NCBI RefSeq assembly: GCF_019029495.1 | Contig: NZ_JAERQM010000001.1 | Coordinates: 930,001-994,000, forward strand | Direction of reading: 5' to 3' | DNA length: 64,000 nt | From: Falsiroseomonas oleicola | Lineage (GTDB): Bacteria > Pseudomonadota > Alphaproteobacteria > Acetobacterales > Acetobacteraceae | Part shown: positions 16,055 through 24,697 of the stretch, piece by piece | Layout of the letters: every line of letters begins with the position of its first letter | How positions within the stretch are numbered: the first letter of the stretch is position 1 | The notes under the pieces: generated by a model | Databases searched by the model: none | Told to the model about the DNA's origin: nothing | Seen by the model: only the letters and a program-made list of their open reading frames with translations | Position numbers and translations under genes: made by a program

Positions 16055-17440
16055 ATGACACTGCTGATCCGCAACGCCACCATCGTCACCGGGGACGATG
16101 CCGGCACCATCTTCTACGACGCGGCCCTGGCCATCGAGGGCCGGCGCATCGCGGCGCTTGGCCCCGATGCCGAGATCGCGGCACGCTTCCCCGAGGCTGA
16201 GCAGGTGGATGCCAGCGGCCGCGTGGTCTTCCCCGGCTTCGCCAATATCCACACCCATCTGGTGATGACCCTGGCGCGCGGCGTCTTCGAGGATCTGTCG
16301 CCGCCGCATGAGCCGCCCTTCTGCGGCGGCCTCTCCCCCATCCCGCTGCCCGACCTCTCGCCGGAGGAACAGGCGTTGATGTGCGAGCTGGGGGCGCTGG
16401 AGGCGATCCGCTCCGGCACCACGGCGGTGCTGGAGGATGCGGTGCGGATCGGGAACTACGCCCCGCAGATGCTCGCGACCGGGCTGCGCATGGTGCTGGC
16501 GGAACGCTGCTGGGACCGGGTTGGCGGCTCCATCGGCGACCCCACCGCCTTCGTGCGGGACGCGGCGCTGGGCGAAGCCGGGCTGGCGCGGATCGAGGCG
16601 CTGCACCGCGACTGGGATGGCGCCGGGGAAGGCCGCATCCGGGTGGGGGTCTCCGCCTGGGCGCCGGACATGTGCTCCCCGGAATTGCTGCGGCAGGTGC
16701 GGGCGCTGCAGCAGCGCCTCGACACAATCTGCACCATCCACCTCAACCAGATCTGGGGCGAGGTCGCGGCGGTGCAGGCGCATCACAACATGCTGCCGAG
16801 CGAATTCCTGGACAGCATCGGCTTCCTGCATGACCGGCTGGTGGCCGCCCATTGCCGCTGCATGGCGCCGCTGGAGGAGAAGATCCTCGGCCGCAACAAG
16901 GTGCATGTGGCCTTCAATTCCGCCATCGCGGCACGGCGCGGGCTGAGCCCCCGGGTCTGCGAGATGGAACAGGCCGGCTGCAACATCGCCATGGGCACCG
17001 ACAACATGGCGGAAGACATGGTGGAGGCGATGCGCACCGGCCTGTTCATGGAGCGCATCCGCCGCCGCGACGGCCGCAGCCCGACGCCGGAGGAGGCGCT
17101 GCGCTGGGCCACCCGCAATGGCTACAAGGCGATGGGGGTGGCCGATGGCGGCTGGCTGGCGCCGGGCAACCTCGCCGACCTCATCATGCTGCGGACGGAC
17201 CGCCCGCATCTGGCGCCCTTCCTGCGCGCCGTCGCGGTCTTCGTGCATCAGGGGCAGGCGGCGGATATCGACGATGTCATGGTCGACGGGCGCTGGCTGA
17301 TGCGCGACCGCCGCGTGCTGACCATGGATGAGGCGCGCATCGTCCGGCAGGCGGAGGAGGTGGCGAACCGTGCCTGGTCGCGGCTGTTTGCCGCGCAGCC
17401 GGATATCGCCATCCCCACGGGTTTCCGGCCGCTGGCCTGA
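16055..17440 (+). CDS. AtzA/TrzA-type amidohydrolase (metal-dependent deaminase/hydrolase)
   Basis: A 461-aa amidohydrolase-superfamily protein of the AtzA/TrzN/SsnA-like branch that deaminates or dechlorinates N-heterocycles. The metal-binding HTH sits in GFANIHTHL, the barrel His in TICTIHLNQ, another in VAAHCRCM and the terminal Asp in AMGTDNM. The strand-5 motif reads HLNQ where the common form is H-x-x-E, and VAFNSAI replaces the usual C-P-x-S-N segment. This suggests a distinct substrate. It is 66 bases past the MFS gene and may be the cluster's entry enzyme. Confidence 0.87.
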   Translation: MTLLIRNATIVTGDDAGTIFYDAALAIEGRRIAALGPDAEIAARFPEAEQVDASGRVVFPGFANIHTHLVMTLARGVFEDLSPPHEPPFCGGLSPIPLPDLSPEEQALMCELGALEAIRSGTTAVLEDAVRIGNYAPQMLATGLRMVLAERCWDRVGGSIGDPTAFVRDAALGEAGLARIEALHRDWDGAGEGRIRVGVSAWAPDMCSPELLRQVRALQQRLDTICTIHLNQIWGEVAAVQAHHNMLPSEFLDSIGFLHDRLVAAHCRCMAPLEEKILGRNKVHVAFNSAIAARRGLSPRVCEMEQAGCNIAMGTDNMAEDMVEAMRTGLFMERIRRRDGRSPTPEEALRWATRNGYKAMGVADGGWLAPGNLADLIMLRTDRPHLAPFLRAVAVFVHQGQAADIDDVMVDGRWLMRDRRVLTMDEARIVRQAEEVANRAWSRLFAAQPDIAIPTGFRPLA

Positions 17441-17443
17441 CGA

Positions 17444-18244
17444 TCACGGCAGCGTCTGCAACTGCCCCTCGACCACGCGGCGCCAGGGCGCTTCCGGCGG
17501 CGCCTCGGCCAGCAAGGCCTGCCAGATGCGGCGGGCATTCTCGGCGCGGCCGGCGCGGGCCTCGGCGAGGCCGGAGAGGAAGCGCAGGCGCGGCTCCTGC
17601 GGGGATGAGCCCAGGGCGCGGGCGATCAGCGCGGCGGCGGCCTCCGTCTCGCCACGCTCGATCTCCAGCTCCGCCAGGTCGCCGGCCAGCTCGCCGTCGA
17701 AGCGGGCCTCCAGCGCGGTGCGATAGGCGGCGGCGGCCTCGGCGAGGCGGCCGCGGGACCGTTCGGCATTGCCGAGCAGGATACGCCCCTGCCGGCCGAC
17801 ATCGCTGGCCGGGTCAAGGGCGGCGACGCGGCTGCGCAGCGTCTCCAGCATCCGGTCCTCGGCCTCCATCATGCGCTGGCGCTCGACGAAGGGCACCGCC
17901 GGCATGTCGGGCGTACCGCGTACGAGATACAGGCCGAGGGCTGCGGCCGGCAGCAGGAAGACCAGGGCGGCGAGCAGCGCCGGGGTGCGGCCGGGGCGCA
18001 CATCAGATGCATCGGTAGCGCCGGGGGCGGCCAGAATGCGGCGCTGCACCTCCAGCTTCGCGGCCTGGTACTGGGTGGGGTCGAGGCGGCCCGACTCCGC
18101 CTCCCGCGCCAGTTCCGCCAGTTGCGACTGGTACAAAGCAAGGTCGGCCTCGGCGCGGCCGCGCAGCCGGGCGGGGCGGATCAGCGCATAGGCGAGCGGC
18201 GCCAGGGCCAGCACCGCCAGCCCGCCGAGCAGAAGCCAGATCAC
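17444..18244 (-). CDS. ccmI: Cytochrome c biogenesis protein CcmI
   Basis: A 266-aa CcmI-like protein. Two transmembrane helices flank a short cytoplasmic coiled segment (IWLLLGGLAVLALAPLAYAL, then AALVFLLPAAALGLYLV); a periplasmic TPR-like region follows (ARALGSSPQEPRLRFLSGLAEARAGR). CcmI presents apocytochrome to the CcmFH haem lyase. The GTG start overlaps the ccmH stop (GTGA), and it is the last gene of the ccm operon. Lower length than the E. coli CcmH/CcmI fusion is normal for separate CcmI. Confidence 0.9.
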   Translation of the reverse strand: MIWLLLGGLAVLALAPLAYALIRPARLRGRAEADLALYQSQLAELAREAESGRLDPTQYQAAKLEVQRRILAAPGATDASDVRPGRTPALLAALVFLLPAAALGLYLVRGTPDMPAVPFVERQRMMEAEDRMLETLRSRVAALDPASDVGRQGRILLGNAERSRGRLAEAAAAYRTALEARFDGELAGDLAELEIERGETEAAAALIARALGSSPQEPRLRFLSGLAEARAGRAENARRIWQALLAEAPPEAPWRRVVEGQLQTLP

Positions 18245-18852
18245 GCCTTGGTTCCGTCCTTGTTCTCGATTGCCGCCTCGATCGCGGCGATGCGGCGCTG
18301 TTCCTCCGCGCTCAGCGGCGCGGGGGGTGGCGTCGCGGTGGCGCCGCGGCGGGCCAGCAGGATCAGCCCGAAGCCGGCCAGCAGCGCCACCAGCGGCGTC
18401 GCCCAAAGGATCAGCGTGTTCCAGGCGAAGGGCGGCCGCAACAGCACGAAATCGCCGTAGCGGGCGTGCAGGAAGGATTTCACCTGGGCGTCGCTGTCGC
18501 CGGCGGTGATGCGTTCGCGCACCAGCAGCCGCAGGTCGCGGGCCAGGCCGACCTCGCTGTCCTCGATCGATTGGTTCTGGCAGACCATGCAGCGGATTTC
18601 GTAGCCCAGCGCCCGCGCCCGCGCCTCCTGCGCCGGATCGGGCAGCATGTCGGCGGGGTTGCTGACGGCGAGCGCCGGGCCCGCCATCAGCAGGACCAGA
18701 ACCATCAGGAGCGCTATGCGGCCCGCAAAGCGGGCCGAGCGCGCGAAAGCGCGCCGCGCCCAAACCAGCCGTCCGGCCGGGCCGGCCAGTGCAGGGCGCG
18801 CAGGCCAGGCGGCGGAGCCGCCGCCCGCCGCTTGAGGGTCTGATTTAAGCAT
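18241..18852 (-). CDS. ccmH: Cytochrome c-type biogenesis protein CcmH
   Basis: A thioredoxin-like apocytochrome reductase subunit. The redox motif is RCMVCQNQSIEDS in a small helical domain, followed by a C-terminal membrane helix (LILWATPLVALLAGFGLILL). From the ATG at 18852, which overlaps the ccmG stop by 8 bases, the product is 203 aa. Its first 45 residues are Ala/Pro/Arg-rich and encoded by three back-to-back palindromes (18720-18822) before the true signal (MVLVLLMAGPALA). Translation may instead start near that internal Met, so the N-terminus is uncertain. Confidence 0.88.
   Translation of the reverse strand: MLKSDPQAAGGGSAAWPARPALAGPAGRLVWARRAFARSARFAGRIALLMVLVLLMAGPALAVSNPADMLPDPAQEARARALGYEIRCMVCQNQSIEDSEVGLARDLRLLVRERITAGDSDAQVKSFLHARYGDFVLLRPPFAWNTLILWATPLVALLAGFGLILLARRGATATPPPAPLSAEEQRRIAAIEAAIENKDGTKA
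18720..18822. repeat. Three tandem hairpins inside the 5' part of ccmH
   Basis: GGCCCGC-AAA-GCGGGCC (18720-18736), GCGCGC-GAAA-GCGCGC (18739-18754) and GGCGGC-GGA-GCCGCC (18808-18822) are perfect hairpins within about 100 bases. They coincide with the low-complexity, non-conserved N-terminal extension of CcmH. This resembles a palindromic element inserted in or just before the coding region. Confidence 0.6.
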
Positions 18853-19408
18853 ATCGACGAAGGAGTATGCGCAGGTCCTGCTCCAGCACCTCGTCGGTGA
18901 TGGGGCCGGCATAGCGCCAGCGGATCACGCCCTGGGCGTCGAGCAGGTAGCTCTCCGGCACCCCATAGACGCCCCAGTCGATGGCGACCCGGCCCGGCAC
19001 GTCCTGCGCCAGGCGGTGGAACGGGTTGCCGTGGCGGCGGATGAACTGGAGGCTGTCGGGCGCCTTGTCCTTATAGGCGATGCCGAACACCGGCACGCCC
19101 TCGCGGGACAGTTTCATCAACTGCGGATGCTCGATGATGCAGGGCACGCACCAGCTCGCCCAGAAATTCACCAGCACCGGCCGGCCGAGGGCCCGAAGAT
19201 CGGCGCCGCCGAAGCTGGCCACGCCGCTCTCCGGCAGTTCGGGCAGGACGAAATCGGGCGGCGGCTGGCCGATGAGGGCGGAGGGCACGCCGCGCGGGTT
19301 GTAGACACCCGTGCGCTGGCGTTGCAGCGCCGTGTAGAAGCCCACGCCTCCCACCGCCGCGGCGACGAAGGGTGTGGTCAGCAGCAGGCGTCGGGCGAGT
19401 GGCGTCAT
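18845..19408 (-). CDS. ccmG: Thiol:disulfide interchange protein CcmG/DsbE
   Basis: A 187-aa membrane-anchored thioredoxin of the CcmG/DsbE type that keeps the apocytochrome haem-binding cysteines reduced. It has an N-terminal anchor (LLLTTPFVAAAVGGVGF), the GQPPPDFVLP lead-in, the active site WASWCVPCI and the family-specific GVYGVPESYLLD loop with the cis-Pro. ATGA overlaps at both ends tie it to ccmF and ccmH. Confidence 0.96.
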   Translation of the reverse strand: MTPLARRLLLTTPFVAAAVGGVGFYTALQRQRTGVYNPRGVPSALIGQPPPDFVLPELPESGVASFGGADLRALGRPVLVNFWASWCVPCIIEHPQLMKLSREGVPVFGIAYKDKAPDSLQFIRRHGNPFHRLAQDVPGRVAIDWGVYGVPESYLLDAQGVIRWRYAGPITDEVLEQDLRILLRRYA

Positions 19409-21378
19409 GCCGGCGCCGCCGCGCGCGCCGCGGCGCGGTTGGGGGCGGAAACCCGCACCCGCCGGTCGGCCAGCGACAGCGCCGCCCCCAGCGCCATGAT
19501 GGCGGCGCCCAGCCAGATCCAGGGCGCCAGAAGGTTGTAGTGCAGACGGATCACGGCGCGGCCGGTCGCGGCCTCCTCCTCCCCCACCACGGCGTAGAGG
19601 TCGGCGATCAGGTTGGTATGGATCGCGACCTCCGTGGTGTGCATGCGGGCGACGGGGAAGTAGCGGCGGGCCGGGCGCATCACGCGCACCTCCGCCCCAT
19701 CGCGCAGCAGGGTGATCTGGGCGCGGCGGGCGGTCCAGTTCGGGCCGACCTCGTCCCGCACCGCGTCCAGCCGCCATTCATAGCCGGCCAGCGTCACGGA
19801 TTCGCCCGGCGCCATGGAGGCGAGGCGTTCCTGCGCCAGCCCCATCCCGGCGATGCCGGCGGCGGTGATGCCGATGCCGGCATGGGCAATGGCCGCCCCC
19901 CAGGCCGCGCGCGGCAGGCCCTTGGCACGGTTCCAGGCGTTGCCCAGGTTGGTCCGGAACAGCGCCGTGCGGTCGGCGATGTCGGCGAAGGCCGCGCCCA
20001 CAACCCAGGCTGCGAAGGCGAAGCCCACCGCCGGCAGAACCTTCTGGCCGGAGGCCAGCAGCGCCACGAAGAACGCGGCAAAGCCGATCACCGCCACCCA
20101 CCACAGCTTCATTACGACGGGCACGAGCTGCGCCCGCTTCCAGGGCATCAGCGGCCCCGCCGCCATGGCCAGCAGCAGCGGCACCACCAGCGGGAAGCTG
20201 GCCGAATTGAAGAAGGGCGGTCCCACCGAGACCTTGCTGCCGAACAACGCATCCGCGAACAGCGGCCACAGCGTGCCGACGAAGACGACGGCCGTGATCG
20301 AGCAGACCAGCAGGTTGTTCAGCACGATCGCGCCTTCGCGCGAGACCGGCGCGAAGATCCCCGTGGGGATCATGGCGCGCGCCCGGAAGGCGAAGAGCAG
20401 GAAGGCGCCGGCCAAGTAGAACATCAGCAGGCCAAGAATGAAAAGCCCGCGCTCCGGGTCATTGGCGAAGGAGTGCACGGAATTCAGCACCCCCGAGCGC
20501 ACCAGGAAGGTGCCCAGCAGAGACATGCCGAAGGCGATGATCGCCAGCAGGATGGTCCAGGTCTTCAACGCCTCCCGCTTCTCCACCACGATGGCGGAGT
20601 GCAGCAGCGCGGTGCCGATCAGCCAGGGCAGCAGCGAGGCGTTCTCGACCGGGTCCCAGAACCAGTAGCCGCCCCAGCCGAGCTCGTAATAGGCCCACCA
20701 GGATCCGAGGGCGATGCCGAGCGTCAGGAAGCTCCAGGCCGCCAGCGACCAGGGCCGCACCCAGCGGCCCCAGGCGGCGTCCACTCGGCCCTCGATCAGG
20801 GCGGCGATGGCGAAGGCGAAGGTGACGGCGTAGCCGACATAGCCGAGGTAGAGCAGCGGCGGATGCAGCGCGAGGCCGATATCCTGCAGAATCGGGTTCA
20901 GCCCCTGCCCATCCGGCGCCGGCGGCCAGACCCGTTCGAAGGGATTGGACGTCCGAATGGTGAAGGCGAGGAATCCGAGCGAAATGAGGCCCAGGACACC
21001 CAGTACCCGCGCCCGCAGCGCCGTGGGAAGTTCCCGCCCAAAGGCCGAGACGGCGGCGCCACAGAATCCCAAAATCATGATCCAGAGGATCAGCGACCCC
21101 TCGTGATTCCCCCAGGTGCCGGTGATCTTGTACAGCATCGGCTTGGCCGAATGGCTGTTCTGCACGACATTCGTCACCGTCGTGTCGTTGATGGCGTAGG
21201 AATACATCAGGCAGCCGAAGGCCGCCGCGATGGCCAGGCACTGGCCGAGCGCCAGCGGCGCGCCCGTGGCCATCATCCGGCCATTGCGCAGCTCCGCGCC
21301 CAGCAGCGGCAGGATGGACTGGGCCAGCGCCAGCACCAGGGCGAGCGCCAGGGCGAAATGACCAAGCTCCGCGATCAT
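19405..21378 (-). CDS. ccmF: Haem lyase CcmF
   Basis: A 657-aa polytopic inner-membrane protein, the expected size for CcmF, the haem lyase that attaches haem to apocytochrome c with CcmH and CcmI. The Trp-rich WWD signature is present ([17 protein letters not shown]), with the [10 protein letters not shown] helix before it, KNDT-like periplasmic histidines, and the late C-terminal [17 protein letters not shown] helix. It overlaps ccmE by ATGA. No frameshift or truncation is seen. Confidence 0.97.
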   Translation of the reverse strand: MIAELGHFALALALVLALAQSILPLLGAELRNGRMMATGAPLALGQCLAIAAAFGCLMYSYAINDTTVTNVVQNSHSAKPMLYKITGTWGNHEGSLILWIMILGFCGAAVSAFGRELPTALRARVLGVLGLISLGFLAFTIRTSNPFERVWPPAPDGQGLNPILQDIGLALHPPLLYLGYVGYAVTFAFAIAALIEGRVDAAWGRWVRPWSLAAWSFLTLGIALGSWWAYYELGWGGYWFWDPVENASLLPWLIGTALLHSAIVVEKREALKTWTILLAIIAFGMSLLGTFLVRSGVLNSVHSFANDPERGLFILGLLMFYLAGAFLLFAFRARAMIPTGIFAPVSREGAIVLNNLLVCSITAVVFVGTLWPLFADALFGSKVSVGPPFFNSASFPLVVPLLLAMAAGPLMPWKRAQLVPVVMKLWWVAVIGFAAFFVALLASGQKVLPAVGFAFAAWVVGAAFADIADRTALFRTNLGNAWNRAKGLPRAAWGAAIAHAGIGITAAGIAGMGLAQERLASMAPGESVTLAGYEWRLDAVRDEVGPNWTARRAQITLLRDGAEVRVMRPARRYFPVARMHTTEVAIHTNLIADLYAVVGEEEAATGRAVIRLHYNLLAPWIWLGAAIMALGAALSLADRRVRVSAPNRAAARAAAPA

Positions 21379-21890
21379 GAGCCGCTGCCCGTGCGCGTGG
21401 GTTGCAGGGTGTTCCAGGTGGCGGCCGGCGGCGGCGTGCCCTGTTCAGGCTGCCAATGGCCGGCGCGCTTCAGCGCATCCGCAACCTCCGGCGGCATATA
21501 GGTCTCGTCATGCCGGGCCAGCACCTCCGTCGCGCGGAACTGGCCGTCCAGCCCGTAGCGGCCGGCGGTGACCACGCCCTGCCCTTCGCGGAACAGGTCC
21601 GGCAACACGCCCTGATAGGTCACCGGCACGGCATGGGCGCCGTCGGTCACCCGAAACCGCACGGTGGGGCGTTCCCCGGTTCGCCCCTCCTCCCGCACCA
21701 CGCTGCCGGCCTCGACCAGCCCGCCGAGCCGAAAGCTGCGCTCGGGCGCCGGCCGTTCCGCCATGATGTCGGAGGGGGAGCGGAAGAAGACGATATTGTC
21801 CTGGAAGGCCGTCAGGGTCAGCGCCGTGGCGCTGCCCACCCCGATGGCGCAGAGCAACAGGATCCAGAGGCGCCGGCGCTTGCGGGTCAT
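21375..21890 (-). CDS. ccmE: Haem chaperone CcmE
   Basis: A 171-aa periplasmic haem chaperone. An N-terminal anchor ([19 protein letters not shown]) is followed by an OB-fold with [12 protein letters not shown] and [18 protein letters not shown]. The covalent haem-binding His lies in [10 protein letters not shown], the family's H-x-x-x-Y motif. Overlaps with ccmD and ccmF (ATGA) indicate tight coupling. The C-terminal tail after the motif is short and hydrophilic, as usual. Confidence 0.97.
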   Translation of the reverse strand: MTRKRRRLWILLLCAIGVGSATALTLTAFQDNIVFFRSPSDIMAERPAPERSFRLGGLVEAGSVVREEGRTGERPTVRFRVTDGAHAVPVTYQGVLPDLFREGQGVVTAGRYGLDGQFRATEVLARHDETYMPPEVADALKRAGHWQPEQGTPPPAATWNTLQPTRTGSGS

Positions 21891-22033
21891 GTCTCCCTCT
21901 CACCCCGGGGATCGAGGCGCTTCAGCTTGGCCACCGCCTGACGCTGGCGGAGCACCGCCGAAATGGCGAGCGCCGCGAAAACCGCCAGGGTGCCGCCCCA
22001 GGATAGGGCGATATGGGTCCAATGCATTGTCAT
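21887..22033 (-). CDS. ccmD: Haem exporter protein CcmD
   Basis: A 48-aa protein, too small for most gene finders. It has one transmembrane helix ([20 protein letters not shown]) followed by a basic tail ([17 protein letters not shown]), the standard CcmD architecture. CcmD releases holo-CcmE from the CcmABC complex. It lies in the expected slot between ccmC and ccmE and overlaps ccmE by ATGA. Confidence 0.93.
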   Translation of the reverse strand: MTMHWTHIALSWGGTLAVFAALAISAVLRQRQAVAKLKRLDPRGERET

Positions 22034-22044
22034 GGATCAAGCCC

Positions 22045-22857
22045 CTAGGCTGGCACATCGGCACGGCGGGCGCGGGCCGTCTCCAGCGCCCGGATGCGGC
22101 GTTCCATCACCGCGGCCCGCGTCCGCGCCAGCACCACCGCGCCGAAGAGCAGCGAAAAGCCGATGGCGCAGACCAGCAGCGGATACAGCATGGAGACATG
22201 CATGCCCGGCGCGTCCAGCCGGGTGACGCTGGCCGGCTGGTGCAGCGTGTTCCACCAATCGACCGAGAACTTCACCACCGGCAGGTTCACCAGCCCGACC
22301 AGGGCCAGGATGGCGCCGGCCCGCGCCCCGCGATCCGCCTCGTCGAAGGCCCGCACCAAAGCGGCATGGCCGAGCCAGAGGAAGAACAGCACCAGCACGC
22401 TGGTCAGCCGCGCATCCCAGACCCACCAGGTGCCCCACATCGGCTTGCCCCAGAGGCTGCCGGTGGCCAGGCACAGCGCGGTGACGGCGGCGCCGACCGG
22501 CGCCAGCTCCCGCGCCGCCAGATCGGCCAGCGGGTGTCGCCAGATCAGCGACATCAGCGACAGGATGCCCAGGCCGAGATAGCCGCCCATGGCCAGCCAG
22601 GCCATCGGCACATGCACGAACATGATCCGGACCGTTTCGCCCTGCTGCCAATCCGCCGGCGCGAAGCCCAGCGCCCAGATCGTGCCCCAGGCGGTGACGC
22701 CCAGCGCCACCGCCCAGAGCCAGGGCATGATCCGCCCCGTCATCCGCAGGAAGCGCCCGGGATTGGCGAAGCGATGCAGGGACCGCGCCCCGGTGGGGCT
22801 GGTTTGCGCGGTTTGCGGGCCCGTCTTGGCGGGCGGTGTCAGGGTTCTGGCGTCCAC
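22045..22857 (-). CDS. ccmC: Haem transporter/exporter permease CcmC
   Basis: A 270-aa membrane protein with six helices and the tryptophan-rich WWD motif (GTWWVWDARLTSVLVL), the part of CcmC that loads haem onto CcmE. The conserved periplasmic HVPMAW and the late His region (VDWWNTLHQPAS) are present. The GTG at 22857 gives about 30 extra polar residues before LHRFANPGRF; a shorter start cannot be excluded. It is the first gene of the operon seen here; ccmA and ccmB must be elsewhere. Confidence 0.93.
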   Translation of the reverse strand: MDARTLTPPAKTGPQTAQTSPTGARSLHRFANPGRFLRMTGRIMPWLWAVALGVTAWGTIWALGFAPADWQQGETVRIMFVHVPMAWLAMGGYLGLGILSLMSLIWRHPLADLAARELAPVGAAVTALCLATGSLWGKPMWGTWWVWDARLTSVLVLFFLWLGHAALVRAFDEADRGARAGAILALVGLVNLPVVKFSVDWWNTLHQPASVTRLDAPGMHVSMLYPLLVCAIGFSLLFGAVVLARTRAAVMERRIRALETARARRADVPA

Positions 22858-22947
22858 ATCCCTACACTAGGGCGGCTTCGCGCCGGATTGAAGCCGAAGC
22901 CGGAGGGCGTTACGTCCTTTCTGCCGATCCTGGCCGGGAGAGACTCC

Positions 22948-23238
22948 ATGCTGTTCGCCATCAGCTGCACCGACAAGCCGAATTCCCTGGAACTGCGCAT
23001 GGCCACCCGGCCGACGCATCTGGAATACCTGAAGTCCAAGATGGCCGGCTTCGTGGTGGTCGGCCCGGTGCTGGACGCCGAGGGCAAGCCCTGCGGCAGC
23101 CTGCTGGTGGTGGAAGCGGCCGACCAGGCGGAGGCCGAGGCCCTGGCCGCCGGCGACCCCTATGCCAAGGCCGGGCTGTTCGAGACGGTGACGATCCGCC
23201 CCTTCCGCATGGTGTTCAAGGACGGGGCAATGGTGTGA
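22948..23238 (+). CDS. YciI-like protein
   Basis: A 96-aa YciI/dimeric alpha-beta barrel protein (LFAISCTDKPNS, THLEYLKS, GDPYAKAGLFETVTIRPF). It is a distinct paralogue of the one at 2946-3254. A one-base overlap (TGATG) couples it to the EVE-domain gene. In many alphaproteobacteria YciI and EVE genes are neighbours near glycerol-3-phosphate dehydrogenase; the shared role is unknown. The gap to the divergent ccmC gene is 90 bases and must hold both promoters. Confidence 0.88.
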   Translation: MLFAISCTDKPNSLELRMATRPTHLEYLKSKMAGFVVVGPVLDAEGKPCGSLLVVEAADQAEAEALAAGDPYAKAGLFETVTIRPFRMVFKDGAMV

Positions 23239-23675
23239 TGGCACCCGCGCGCCAGTACTGGCTGGTGAAGTCGGAGCCGGACGCCTTTTCCTGGGACCAG
23301 CAGGTGGCGAACGGCGTCGAGCCCTGGACCGGGGTGCGCAACCACATGGCCAAGGCGAACCTCGCCGCCATGAAGAAGGGCGACCTGGCCTTCTTCTACC
23401 ACTCCAACATCGGCAAGGAGATTGTCGGCGTGGTGGAGGTGGCGAAGGAGGCCTATCCCGATCCCAGCGTGGAGCCGGACACCAAGGGTGCCTGGCTCTG
23501 CGTCGACATGAAGGCGGTGGGGCCGATGCCGAAGCCGGTGACGCTGGCCGAGATCAAGGCCGATCCGGACTTTTCCGAACTGGCGCTGGTGCGGATGTCG
23601 CGGCTTTCGGTCATGCCGGTCTCGGCGGAACACTGGAAGAAGCTCTGCAAGCTCGGCGGCTGGAAGGGGAAGTAG
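23238..23675 (+). CDS. EVE domain-containing protein
   Basis: A 145-aa EVE-domain protein of the PUA/ASCH/YTH-like superfamily, whose members bind modified bases in nucleic acids. The opening YWLVKSEPDAFSW, the GVRNHMAKANL segment and the late strand VRMSRLSVMPVS are typical. Ligand and partner are unknown. It sits in a run of four co-directional small genes (YciI, EVE, GFA, Rieske). Confidence 0.93.
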   Translation: MAPARQYWLVKSEPDAFSWDQQVANGVEPWTGVRNHMAKANLAAMKKGDLAFFYHSNIGKEIVGVVEVAKEAYPDPSVEPDTKGAWLCVDMKAVGPMPKPVTLAEIKADPDFSELALVRMSRLSVMPVSAEHWKKLCKLGGWKGK

Positions 23676-23679
23676 CGCG

Positions 23680-24168
23680 ATGCGGCTGGAGGGGTCCTGT
23701 CACTGCCAGAAGGTCCGTTTCCGGCTGGAAAGCGCGCATCCCTACCCCTATCAGCGCTGCTACTGCTCCATCTGCCGCAAGACCCAGGGGGGTGGCGGCT
23801 ATGCCATCAACCTGTCCGGCGATGCGGCGACGCTGAAGGTGCGGGGCGCAAAGCACCTGAAGGTCTATCAGGCCCGGCTGCGCGAACCGGGCCAACGTGC
23901 CCGGAAGAGCCCCGGCCAGCGGCATTTCTGCGGCGAATGCGGCAGCGCGCTCTGGCTGTTCGACCCGCGCTGGCCGGAGCTGGTGCATCCCTTCGCCTCG
24001 GCCATTGATACCAAGCTGCCGGTGCCGCCGGAACACACCCACCTGCTGCTCGGCTCCAAGGCGAACTGGGTGGAGCCCTGCTTCGCGGAAGGCGACCGGC
24101 GCCACAAGGATTTCCCGAAGGAAAGCATCGCCGACTGGCATGCGCGGCTGGGACTGGAGAAGCGATGA
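23680..24168 (+). CDS. GFA-family zinc-binding protein
   Basis: A 162-aa protein of the GFA (glutathione-dependent formaldehyde-activating enzyme-like) family. The zinc ligands are visible in GSCHCQKVRF, CYCSICRKTQGG and FCGECGSALW, in the usual order. True formaldehyde-activating activity is disputed for the family and not indicated here. It starts 4 bases after the EVE gene and overlaps the Rieske gene (ATGA). Confidence 0.9.
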   Translation: MRLEGSCHCQKVRFRLESAHPYPYQRCYCSICRKTQGGGGYAINLSGDAATLKVRGAKHLKVYQARLREPGQRARKSPGQRHFCGECGSALWLFDPRWPELVHPFASAIDTKLPVPPEHTHLLLGSKANWVEPCFAEGDRRHKDFPKESIADWHARLGLEKR

Positions 24169-24527
24169 GCGAGGTCGCGGCGGATGAACGGGTGCTGTGC
24201 CGGCTGGCGGATATCCCCGATGGCGAAAGCCGCGGATTCAGCCCGGCCGTTGGCGCCTTCACCGGGCTGTTCGCGGTGCGGCGCGGCGAGCAGGTCTTCG
24301 TCTATGTGAATTCCTGCCCGCACGTCGGACTGCCGCTGGACCCGGCGCCGCACCGCTTCCTGGACGCCAAGCGCAGCGCCATCATCTGCGCCGCCCATGG
24401 CGCGCGCTTCCGGATCGAGGACGGCGAATGCACCTCCGGCCCCTGCTATGGCGAGAGCCTGGAGGCGGTGCCGGCGCGGCTGGATGCCGCGGGGCAGGTG
24501 ATCGTGCCGGCCGAGGCGGGACTATAG
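24165..24527 (+). CDS. Rieske [2Fe-2S] ferredoxin-like protein
   Basis: A 120-aa stand-alone Rieske protein. The cluster ligands are in the two boxes CPHVG (Cys-Pro-His) and CAAHGARF (Cys-x-x-His), with the intervening loop of ordinary length. It resembles NirD/ferredoxin-type Rieske proteins that pass electrons to an oxygenase or reductase. No oxygenase is adjacent. It ends the YciI-EVE-GFA-Rieske operon. The following 170 bases show no gene and no convincing terminator. Confidence 0.92.
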   Translation: MSEVAADERVLCRLADIPDGESRGFSPAVGAFTGLFAVRRGEQVFVYVNSCPHVGLPLDPAPHRFLDAKRSAIICAAHGARFRIEDGECTSGPCYGESLEAVPARLDAAGQVIVPAEAGL

Positions 24528-24697
24528 GCGCGGGCCGATCCGGGCTGGCGCGACCAGGACCGTTGCCCATGCGATGCAGCCGGCGCTAGGCAAAGGAGCG
24601 GCACCGACAACCATCGGTTGAGCACCCCTCGGTCCTGGCGCTATACGACCGGGCAACATGCACGAGGCGCCCTGTCTCCCAGGGGCGGAACCGAGTT

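Noticed and set aside
15020-17248. Long antisense open frame (742 codons) opposite the MFS and amidohydrolase genes
   Set aside because: It is His/Arg/Gly-rich with no family motif and lies fully opposite two well-supported genes; a typical artefact of 70% GC DNA.
19372-21501. 709-codon forward frame opposite ccmF
   Set aside because: Rich in Arg, Gly, His and Gln with no motif; shadow of ccmF.
24528-24697. Possible small gene or regulatory RNA between the Rieske and sensor-kinase genes
   Set aside because: Short frames here have no start signal or protein-like composition, and I saw no convincing conserved RNA structure by eye.
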